Assembly: GCF_000002995.4 (NCBI RefSeq)
Contig: NW_025062379.1
Span: 1-20,816, forward strand
Direction of reading: 5' to 3'
Origin: Brugia malayi
Lineage: Eukaryota > Nematoda > Chromadorea > Rhabditida > Onchocercidae
DNA: 20,816 bases
The notes below the pieces were generated by a model. The model worked only from the letters and a program-made list of their open reading frames with translations. It made no database searches and was not told where the DNA came from. Positions within the stretch are counted from its first letter, which is position 1; every line of letters begins with the position of its first letter. The position numbers were made by a program, and so were the translations under genes. Shown here piece after piece: positions 12,297-20,816 of the stretch.

Positions 12297-13304
12297 ATTT
12301 TAATTGGTTTTTTAAATTTTTTATTTTTTCCTCCTAATAGTTTTAGTTTAAATTATATATGGAATTTTGCTAGTATATCAGGAATCATATTAAAATCTCA
12401 GATTATTACTGGTTTTTTTTTTTTTTTTTGACTTTTTATTATACGGTCGGAGATGCTTTTAGTGAGATTAATTTAGGTTGACTTATTCATTAATTAGTTT
12501 GGCATTATACACTCTAATAGTGCTTCTATGTTTTTTTATTTATTTATTTTCATATTTTTAAAGGATTAATTTATGGAAGTTATCGTCTTTCAAATGTTTG
12601 AGTTGGTGTTATTATGTATTTAGTTTTGATGGGGATTGCTTTTACTGGTTAGGTTTTAATTTGAGGGAAGATATTGAGCGGCAGTTGTTATTACTAGTTT
12701 AATAACTTCTATTCCATATTTAGGAAAATATATAGTATGGTGAATTTGGGGGAGATTTAGTGTTTGTGAAAATACCTTGAAATTTTTTTATTCTATTCAT
12801 TTCATTTTTCCTTGGTTGTTGTTGGTCATGGTTATTTTTCATTTATTTTTTTTACATTTTACTGGGTCTAGTTCTAGGTTATATTGTCATGGCGATTATG
12901 ATAAGATTCATTTTTTTCCTAGTTATTGATTTAAGGACGGTTTTGATATTTTTTTTTATTTTTTTTTAGTTTTATTTAGTTTGTATTTTTCTTTTAATTT
13001 AAGTGATCCAATAATTTTTGTTGAGTCTGATTCAATAGCTAGACCAGCCCATGTGGTCCCTGAATGATATTTTTTGTTTGCTTTTACTATTTTACGTTCT
13101 GTGCCTAATAAATTGTTTGGTGTTGTTTTAATGTTTGGGTCTATTTTTGTTTTATTGGTTTTTATTTGATTTAATAATTATCAAGCTATGATGGACAATA
13201 TTTTATATTTTTTATCTATATGTTTTGTTTGGGTTTTTTTTTGGTTGACTTGGGCCGGTCATTATCCCACTGATTATCCATTTAGTTATTTTAATTTGTT
13301 TTAA
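12297..13304 (+). pseudogene. cytb: cytb, mosaic of decayed and intact sequence, NUMT copy 2
   Basis: Three parts. The 5' end (to 12401) is open and differs from unit 1. The middle (12402-12731) is identical to unit 1 with its frameshifts and stops. The 3' part is open in the mitochondrial code, without a stop from 12723 to TAA 13302-13304 (193 codons). It reads like working cytochrome b: [120 protein letters not shown]. The haem-region His residues and the PEWY motif are present. A gene broken in the middle and perfect at the end is not expected from simple decay of one insertion. Confidence 0.92.
12732..13286. other. Divergent block B of unit 2 (intact cytb 3' part)
   Basis: A 555-bp block that differs from unit 1 (4591 to about 5140) by roughly one base in five by eye, plus indels that break the unit 1 frame. 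Flanking sequence on both sides is essentially identical between units. Many differences are silent exchanges (tga/tgg Trp, ggt/ggg Gly, aac/aat Asn, tta/ttg Leu). That is the signature of divergence while under selection in mitochondria. Confidence 0.88.
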
Positions 13305-13332
13305 GTCTCTTGAGATTCATATTTTCGAGGAA

Positions 13333-13385
13333 TTACCATATTTAAAAGATTATTTTAAATTTAGAATTTTTGACTCTTAATCAGA
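13333..13385 (+). pseudogene. trnK: trnK (CTT), probable, NUMT copy 2
   Basis: Same stem and CTCTTAA loop as in unit 1, with anticodon CTT at 13376-13378. It lies just after the end of divergent block B and is again identical to unit 1. Confidence 0.48.
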
Positions 13386-13651
13386 AGGTTTATTCTTTAG
13401 GTATTTTTATTTTTTTGTTTTTAATATTTTATTTTTAAGTATAATTTTTGTTTTGCTTCGTATTGAATTGTTGTTTTTTCTTTGCTTATTTATTACGTTT
13501 TTTTTTTTTTTTTTTTGTGTTTTGTTCTTATATCAGGAGTTGTTGGTTTAGTTATTTTTTTTTTTTTTTAGTGTTAAGAATTTTGGTGTTGATAAGGTTA
13601 TGTTTTATTCTTTATAATATTAAGTTTGATTTTGGTTTTGGTTGTATTTAG
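13386..13651 (+). pseudogene. nad4L: nad4L, probable, NUMT copy 2
   Basis: Copy of 5246-5511 ending at TAG 13649-13651. Several T-runs are shorter than in unit 1 (near 13412, 13473 and 13499-13516), so the frame that is open in unit 1 is broken here. Such differences are either decay or homopolymer errors. Confidence 0.6.
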
Positions 13652-13654
13652 ATA

Positions 13655-14010
13655 ATATTACTTATTTTTAGTTTATTTAATGTGTAATTTTTTGTTCACT
13701 GGTAGTTTTTTAATTGTTTTATGAGTGTTCCACAATAATCGGCTATACATTTTAACTCTATTTGTTGTTGTGTCTTTTTTTTTATCTTTTTATTTTTATG
13801 TTATTTTTGTAAAGTGTTTTAGTTTTTTTTTTCTATTATTTAAAAAGACATTTAAAATTTGGTTTTTGAACTGGATTAGTGTCCAGGTAATCATAATTAA
13901 TTAATTCGGGAGTAAAGTTTTATTTAAACTGAAAAAATATTGACTGACTTTGGATTTTTTTTTGGAACTTATGAAGAACCCTCTTTTTTAGTAAATCTTT
14001 TTGGCACATG
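13655..14010 (+). pseudogene. rrnS: rrnS 5' half, NUMT copy 2
   Basis: Copy of 5515-5870 with the same conserved 12S block (13727-13745) and the same single departure from the usual filarial sequence. It is truncated at the same place against stomatin intron DNA. Confidence 0.85.
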
Positions 14011-14297
14011 TATGATTTGTAAAAAAAAAAGTATGACATGTAAATTTCAACATTTTGATAAATGATTATAAAAAAGAATTAAATTAAAAGATAGATAATG
14101 CTATTAAGAAAAGATATGCTTTGTTTGATGAAAATTTAATCTAACATTAATGCTATCAATAAATTATTACATTGTTATGCTAGTGACTCAATTAAACATA
14201 ATTAAAAACATACAAATCTTTTTAAGTTATGAATTAAGTGAAAGAAAAAAGGAAGTAAATTATTATAATAAAATTAAAATAAATAAGTAAAAAATAC

Positions 14298-14933
14298 CTC
14301 GTGTGGTGGTACATCAAATGATACAACACGTAAATCCACTTTCCTGTAGCAATGAATGCATGGCAAAATAAAAAATAAGCCTATAAAAAGCATACAAAAA
14401 TTTTATAAAATATTTCCGAGTGCAAATATAAATTTAAAAAAATAAAAATTTTTCTAGAAAAAAAAAATAATAATCCAGGTCCTCGAGCTTTACCAGTCAC
14501 TAATCTCCCAAACGAAATATCACTGCTCACTCATATTCTTGTACAATCTGAAATAATTTCACTGAAAATACTACTTATTATGTTAATCATATGTACAAAA
14601 AAAAATTCATAAATGATAAAATGATAAAGTAGAGAAAAATTCGATCAAAATTTTAAGTTTTTCAAAAATTATTTTTTATCTCTCATTACTTTTCTTTTTC
14701 GCTATCTCTCTTTTTACCTTCTACTTTTAATCTTATTCTCATCTATTTTAAATTTTCTTTAAAAATCATCAAAAAAATTTTTTAATTGTAAGAAATCAGT
14801 AACCAATTAAATTTGAAACCTTAACACAAACACAAGCTGAAAATGGTAGCGCTAATAAGACGGCAACATATGCCACAATTGTAAGTATCCAACCACAAAT
14901 GCCAAACTCATGTTTAATACCAGCTGGAATCAT
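14298..14933 (-). pseudogene. Stomatin/MEC-2-like gene fragment, unit 2
   Basis: Same three minus-strand exons as unit 1: S1 14820-14933, S2 14476-14547, S3 14298-14380. They share the TGA in QEYE-stop and the GA in place of the S2 donor GT, so both lesions precede the duplication. S2 has also lost one base within FRLGR (near 14508), which adds a frameshift absent from unit 1. Everything downstream of DVPPHE is missing. Confidence 0.88.
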
Positions 14934-15466
14934 CTACCATCTACTAATGTTTTGAATTGAAATTGTTTATGCTTGAAAAAACAAAGAAAAAAAATAGTAA
15001 ACAATAAAATTACTTTTACCAGAATATGCCTTATCTAGCCATTTTCATTTTAATATTTTTAATTACTTTCTCCTTAACACTGAATCTTTCTGCCTTGAAT
15101 CATATTACAAGTTTTTCTTTTTTGTTTAAATTAAAATTAATAAATTCTCAGCATAAAATGAGATGAAACTCTTTGGCACAGCATGTAACTCGTATTTGTT
15201 CAACAAATTTTAATCGACTGAATTAAACAATTATCGGATTAGAAAGTGAATAATTTCAAAAATAATCTCGCTTAACTTGCTAGATAAAGCAACAAAATCA
15301 AAATCAATGAACACAACATATAATTTTTGATTGTAAATGGAAAAACCGAAGTCAATTAAAACCTATCCTTTTAGTATATTATTTTAAATCTTAGAAAGAG
15401 GTAAAGAGTGTGCTTGATGACAAACCATTATAACAAAGCAACAATAAACATCTTCTTGCTTTAGTT
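14934..15466. other. Nuclear AT-rich spacer, unit 2
   Basis: Copy of 6800-7334 with a few homopolymer differences. No exon or RNA gene recognised. Confidence 0.5.
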
Positions 15467-17162
15467 ACCAATTACAAACCACCTACAAACCAATTACAAA
15501 CCACTCACAAACCACTCACAAACCACTTACAAATCAATTACAAACCCCTCACAGACCAATTACAAACCACTTACAAACCAATTACAAACCACTCACAAAC
15601 CAATTACAAACCACTCACAAACCAATTACAAACCAATTACAAACCATTTACAAACCAATTACAAACCACTCACAAACCAATTACAAACCACTCACAAACC
15701 ACTTACAAACCAATTACAAACCACTCACAAACAAATTACAAACCACTCACAAACCAATTACAAACCACTCACAAACCAATTACAAACCATTTACAAACCA
15801 ATTACAAACTACTCACAAACCAATTACAAACCAATTACAAACCACTCACAAACCACTTACAAACCAATTACAAACCACTCACAAACAAATTACAAACCAC
15901 TCACAAACCAATTACAAACCAATTACAAAACAATTACAAACCAATTACAAACCACTCACAAACCATTTACAAACCACTTACAAACCACCTACAAACTAAT
16001 TACAAACCAATTACAAACCACTCACAAACCAATTACAAACCAATTACAAACCACTCACAAACCATTTAAAAACCACTCACAAACCAATTACAAACCACTC
16101 ACAAACCAATTACAAACCAATTACAAACCATTTACAAACCAATTACAAACCACTCACAAACCAATAACAAACCAATTACAAACCACTCACAAACCAATTA
16201 CAAACCACTCACAAACAAATTACAAACCACTCACAAACCAATTACAAACCACTCACAAACCAATTACAAACCACTTACAAACCATTTACAAACCAATTAC
16301 AAACCACTCACAACCAATTACAAACCATTTACAAACCACTCACAAACCACTTACAAACCAATTACAAACCACTCACAAACAAATTACAAACCACTCACAA
16401 ACCAATTACAAACCAATTACAAAACAATTACAAACCACTCACAAACCAATTACAAACCACCCACAAACCAATTACAAACCAATTACAAACCACTCACAAA
16501 CCACTTACAAACCAATTACAAACCACTCACAAACCAATTGGAAACCACTTACAACCAATTACAAACCACTCACAAACCAATTACAAACCAATTACAAACC
16601 AATTACAAACACTTACAAACCAATTACAAACCACTCACAAACCACATTACAAACCACTTACAACCACCTACAAACTAATTACAAACCAATTACAACCACT
16701 CACAAACCAATTACAAACCAATTACAAACCACTCACAAACATTTAAAAACCACTTACAAACCAATTACAAACCACTTACAATCCACTACAAACCATTACA
16801 AACCAATTACAAACCACTACAAACCAATTACAAACCACTCACAAAACAATTACAAACCACTTACAACCAATTACAAACCAATTACAAACCACTTACAAAC
16901 CAATTACAAACCACTCACAAACCAATTACAAACCACCTACAAACCAATTACAAACATACAACCATTACAAACCAATTACAAACCACTTACAAACCAATTA
17001 CAACCACTACAAACCAATTACAACATCACAAACATTACAAACCATCTACAAACCACTTACAAACCAATTACAAACCACTCACAAACCATTTAAAACCACT
17101 TAAAACCAATTATAAACCACCTATAAACTATTTACAAATCACTTATAAACCGCCTAAAACCT
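15467..17162. repeat. 11-bp minisatellite, long array, unit 2
   Basis: About 154 units of the same 11-mer family as at 7335-8128. The first ~180 bp and the degenerate last ~80 bp match the short array, so the extra length is internal. The interior carries its own variants (acaaattacaa, units missing one base such as acaaccaatta), more frequent toward 16500-17040. The array abuts the third copy of the unit. Confidence 0.97.
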
Positions 17163-18574
17163 GCCTTATTTCATGTAATTAAAAATAAAAACAAAAGTTT
17201 TCTGTACCGATAAAAAAAAAACGAGCTTTCTGTGCTATTTGCATTTCAGGATATTAGCAAATCATTCAAACTAGACAAGATGGACAAATGCGTTAAAAGG
17301 AAAGTTGAAAAATTAGAAAAAAACTGCAATCCAAAACAATTTTCGTTATTTGGATAAATTTTGGCTAGAAATTTCTGGAAAATACTTGCATTGCACTGAG
17401 AATGGCTCAGTGAATAATGCTTTCGCTTTCTCTATTGTGATAAATTCACTGCAATCAGATTGATGGATGGATCATTTACTATATTATGTTTGCAGCAGAA
17501 AAAAGTTGATTAGAACAAAGTTAAATAATACATAAAGTTTGCTAAATTGATGGGTTAAATAAACGATATTCACAACAGATTGTTTTAAATTGCAATTAAA
17601 GGCAAGCGAAGAGAACACATAGTTGGATATTTATATAAAAGATATTTTGTCATTTCTTTGCTATTTACTGCTTTTAATTATTGAAGACTAAGAATTGTGC
17701 AGATTTATAGCGCGGATCAAGTAGTTGAAGTAATGACATGGTCATAGATCGCAAAACGATAACTTCTGGCTCGGCATTTCATAGTGATATTGATTGTTCT
17801 CATTTTTTTTTTTTTGAACAGTTTTATTAATATTTGAAATTCATTTTTTTTTATACGCTGCTTCATTTATAAAAGATTTTTTTAGATTTTAGATGAGAAA
17901 CACTAATTTAAGATGCCAATGAACTGATTAAATAATAGGACAATTACATTATTTTACCAATTTCACTAGAGCAAAAAAAATGAGCAAGAATGCTATATCA
18001 GTAAGATACAGCAATTCAAAAACAAACCTGATGATCAGCATGATCTACAAGAACATAATGTAAGGTTTTAGACATAATCGAAAAATTACGGATACAAAAT
18101 CACTGAAGTAGTTGCATTTATTTCTGGAAACCAGAAGGCTGTTCAATAATGCATCTAAGTGCTCTTAATGAGAGACATATAATGTTGTTTTATTATCTAC
18201 AAGATAACAAAACTTTCTGTTCTAAAAGATAATTAGGAATTAAGTGAAGTACAAAAAAATTTTTATTTTTTGTATAGTATTACTATAGCAGAGCTCTCAT
18301 TATATCTGCTTATCATTACATTTATCACTACATATGAATGCAATGACAAAGAATATTATCAGTTGCCGGTAATGTTTGAAATTGGATGAAAGTGCGATTG
18401 CACTCGTTTATCAATGATAGATAATGTAGATTAGACATCACTCAAGGATTATATGGATTAACACAAATAGAAATATCGCCGTTCGTTCTGTTGGTATTGC
18501 CAGTCTTCGTTAAAGCATTTATCAGTGATAAGATGTGATAAGGATTTGACATATTCGTGACACTGAAAAGTAGG
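17163..18574. repeat. Truncated third copy of the unit's left end, at the probable native locus
   Basis: Matches 1-1417 and 8129-9545, then departs after the shared sequence gaaaagtagg (ending 18574): the other copies enter NUMT, while this one continues toward SURF1. Up to about 18364 it is nearly identical to the other copies, with a few single-base changes. From about 18365 to 18574 identity falls to roughly 80-85% by eye, with small indels. I infer that this copy keeps the ancestral arrangement because it runs on into an ordinary gene. Confidence 0.88.
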
Positions 18575-19049
18575 CGACCGGATCAATTCTTTCGGTCTTT
18601 CAGTAATTAATTCCATTACTATGAGATGATTTGTAGATAGTTAGGGATGCATTTAAGTATGGTATGCATGTATGTGTATGTGTGAATTTTTATGCATGTC
18701 CTTGTATATGTGCATGTAAACCGTTTGAGAGGTTGTGCAAATCATGGAACAGCAATATTGATAAAATTCTGTCAACTTTATTAAACATTTCTAAACAAAA
18801 TAACAAAAGAAGAAAACTATTAGAACTCGTTAACTGAAATTCATAATACATAACGTGGCAGAAAAAAAAAAAAAAAAAGAAAAAATGACCGAACATTAAA
18901 GCGATTCACAAATTCCATTTGACAAAGTAATGAAAAAGAAGAAAGTCTATAGAAAATTTCATAGCTTTCACAATCGATCAAATTTCACTTTTCAAGCACA
19001 GAGTTTTGAAATGTATAAATTATATTTCAAGATTCTAATCAAACTGCTT
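18575..19049. other. Unique intergenic DNA and SURF1 3' flank
   Basis: Begins where the third copy stops resembling the tandem units. Forward ORFs are absent and the minus-strand open frame at 18690-18896 is a poly-T artefact. A minus-strand AATAAA (18782-18777) about 270 bp after the SURF1 stop is a possible polyadenylation signal. Confidence 0.55.
18777..18782 (-). promoter_or_regulatory. Possible SURF1 polyadenylation signal (AATAAA)
   Basis: Exact AATAAA hexamer on the minus strand downstream of the SURF1 stop. The distance (about 270 bp) is long for a nematode 3' UTR and AT-rich DNA contains this hexamer by chance, so it is a weak call. Confidence 0.3.
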
Positions 19050-20664
19050 TTAAAGAAACCATCCAAACAAAGTTGCCGCTCCAATTGAAAACCTGAAAGA
19101 AAATTTGCATCAGCTTAAACCGGCATAAAACATCAGTTGAGTGCAAAGTAAGCTATAATATGAACTAACCAGAAACAAGCATACATCATATGATCATTTC
19201 TGTGGCTTACTCGTGTCTGACCTCCGATTGGACCACCTCGAATACTAGATTCTAAAATGATAACTTAAAGACTTTTCAAAAAATAAAGTAATCTCATTTC
19301 ATAAATAAATTCATGCTTCTACAGGAGATTTAGGTTACAAATTTCATATTTCAATATCAAAAATTCAAATCTTCATACCATAACATGCATCAACAAGAAC
19401 GGGTAATGTGCCGTGTTTTTCTGCCATTTGTTCAACATCTGTATAAAACCAAAGGTCATTGTCAGGATCATTTCGCCGAATAAAGGACGGCCTCTAAAAT
19501 AAACAATTTGGAAATTAAAAAACAATGGTTTTTAAAATAAACAAACAAGACCACTACTATCTCTATATATACTAGCTAAATTAATCTTCAAGATTACTGC
19601 TGCAACTTCTTGAAACTTTCCCATATTTTGTTCTCGGTCCTCTAAAATTGGATTAACTAAACATAGGTTTCTGAATTAGGTGAAAAAAAAAAGTCACAGT
19701 CAATAAAGTAAGTTACCTTTTCGGTATGACGACTATACTGCATCAAAGGTAACTTGTCCTTGCACTTGTCCTTCAGTTCGACTTGAAGGAATGATTTTTT
19801 GCGGAGAAACCCATCCGCGATTAACCAGAATGATCTGGCTGAATAAATAATTATATCAAATAATTTCAACAAATGCAAAAAAGACGAAACAAAGTTGATG
19901 AAGCAAGGAAAAAGGTCTTACATGGATTCTTTAAATCTAATCAGTTTAGAAATTGAATCCTAATAATAATAAATATGCAAAAGCATCAAAATTGCGTGCA
20001 TATGGCAGTTAAATTTAAATCTGTATAATCACGAACTAAACAAATAGCATCCTCTCTGTGCCTAAAACGAATTATTTTATCCTTGAAAATTTACCCCGAT
20101 GGATGAAGTTTAAACGGAGTGATAACTTGTGCACCAGGGCTACCAAAATTATTTACTGCAGGTCGAATTTTCGATTTCTTTTCCTCTGAAAGTCTCATTG
20201 ATATCTCACTTTTTTATATGACACAAAGGTTGCACAAATGAGTTTCACCTTTATCAAATCGTTGCCTTGGTTGCACATAAAATTCATGGTCATGAAGAAA
20301 TTCACCCGTTACTTTCACTTTTGCATATTCAAGATCGTCCAATGACGACAAACTAAATTCAAAGAATTTAAATTTCCGTTGACAGAATTTTTGTATAGAT
20401 CATGCGAAGTTTCTTTTTCTTTCTTTTTTTTTAAAAACCGATTAGTTTAATAACTTATTTAATTATATAAATATGTACACGTCATTTAGAATATGCTATT
20501 ACTGGAATGAAAATCTTCTGAAATAATTTAAAGTATTACTTATCATCTGGAAATGGTACAGCTTCCTGTTTCATTCTATCTTCTATTTTTTTCAATAAAT
20601 TTGTTTTCCACTGCAATCTCTGTAACTGCCATACACCAAGAGCAAATGCCACTAATGGTGCAGC
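19050..20664 (-). CDS. SURF1: SURF1-like cytochrome c oxidase assembly factor (partial; one apparent frameshift)
   Basis: Seven exons on the minus strand: 20540-20664, 20249-20352, 20095-20185, 19717-19838, 19379-19493, 19170-19251 and 19050-19092. Introns are 63-256 bp, all GT..AG, and phases agree. Landmarks in order are ALGVWQLQRLQWK (end of first membrane segment), LEYAKVKVTGEF, PGAQVITPFKLHPSG, ILVNRGWVSPQK, RPSFIRRND, WFYTDVEQMAEKHG, RGGPIGGQTRVSHRNDHMMY and FWFSIGAATLFGWFL-stop (second membrane segment). About 226 residues are present; human SURF1 has 300, and the presequence exon(s) lie beyond the window. SURF1 is an inner-membrane protein that helps haem a3 insertion into COX1 during complex IV assembly. 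Exon 19717-19838 has one base too many: the frame meets TAG at 19735-19733, while the homologous RHTEK just after it is in the shifted frame that joins the next exon correctly. Confidence 0.93.
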
Positions 20665-20816
20665 CTGCAACCGTCTTTATTTATACTTTTAATGTATATT
20701 CACAAGAATTAAGTCTCAAGAACGCATAGATTCAAATGCCACATTTTTCTTAGCAAAATTCATTACTCAATTAACGATGGAAAATTTTTTGGAAAAAATG
20801 CAAAGTCTAAATATTC
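20665..20816 (-). other. Intron or 5' flank upstream of the first visible SURF1 exon
   Basis: Precedes a clear acceptor (gacggttgcag) on the minus strand. No in-frame coding continuation or presequence-like peptide is found, so the 5' exon lies outside the window. Confidence 0.6.

Larger units (their letters stand above)
12149..12401. other. Divergent block A of unit 2 (nad6 tail, trnR, trnQ, cytb start)
   Basis: The surrounding NUMT is nearly identical in the two units, but this 253-bp block differs from 4016-4262 at about 30 places by eye. Both versions keep the cytb frame open. The unit 2 version reads FLFFPPNSFSLNYMWNFASM, against FLNSLIFLPASFSLSYMWNF in unit 1. Both edges are sharp. Confidence 0.85.

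Noticed and set aside
15467..17162. CRISPR-like array
   Set aside because: The repeats are 11-bp tandem units without unique spacers, and the host is a nematode nuclear genome.
18690..18896. 68-codon minus-strand open frame
   Set aside because: Its start is a translated poly-T run, it lacks any recognisable domain, and it lies in the SURF1 3' flank.
19657..19878. 73-codon minus-strand open frame
   Set aside because: Mostly an out-of-frame reading of SURF1 exon 19717-19838. The SURF1 frame (ILVNRGW...) is the conserved one, apart from the end after the frameshift.

Overview
This is nuclear DNA from a nematode, most likely a filarial or related spirurid worm. It is AT-rich and has short introns of 63-256 bp with GT..AG ends. 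It carries a SURF1 gene and stomatin-family exons. It also contains decayed mitochondrial DNA (NUMT) in the gene order I recall for spirurid mtDNA (nad4, cox1, trnW, nad6, trnR, trnQ, cytb, then trnK, nad4L, rrnS). The mitochondrial parts only read sensibly in the invertebrate mitochondrial code (TGA=Trp, ATA=Met, AGR=Ser), and even then they carry stops and frameshifts.

Layout: two near-identical tandem units (1-8128 and 8129-17162) and a truncated third (17163-18574). Each full unit runs in this order: (a) about 1.4 kb of non-coding nuclear DNA; (b) a composite NUMT of about 4.45 kb; (c) the 5' part of a stomatin-like gene on the minus strand, now a pseudogene; (d) an 11-bp minisatellite, about 0.8 kb in unit 1 and 1.7 kb in unit 2. 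The third copy holds only part (a). Where units 1 and 2 pass into NUMT, it instead continues into unique DNA and the minus-strand SURF1 gene (19050-20664, 5' end outside the window). The third copy therefore looks like the native locus, and the units look like an amplified rearrangement in which mitochondrial DNA joins SURF1-flanking DNA to a broken stomatin gene.

Most notable: the two units match almost base for base except in two blocks of unit 2 (12149-12401 and 12732-13286). The second block keeps an unbroken cytb 3' reading frame of 193 codons, while the same place in unit 1 is decayed. Many differences between the two versions fall at silent codon positions. This suggests a second, younger mitochondrial contribution by gene conversion or insertion, or an assembly or polishing chimera with the organelle genome.

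Only SURF1 looks like a potentially working gene, and it carries an apparent one-base frameshift in one exon. No CRISPR array, transposon, bacterial operon or working RNA gene was found.
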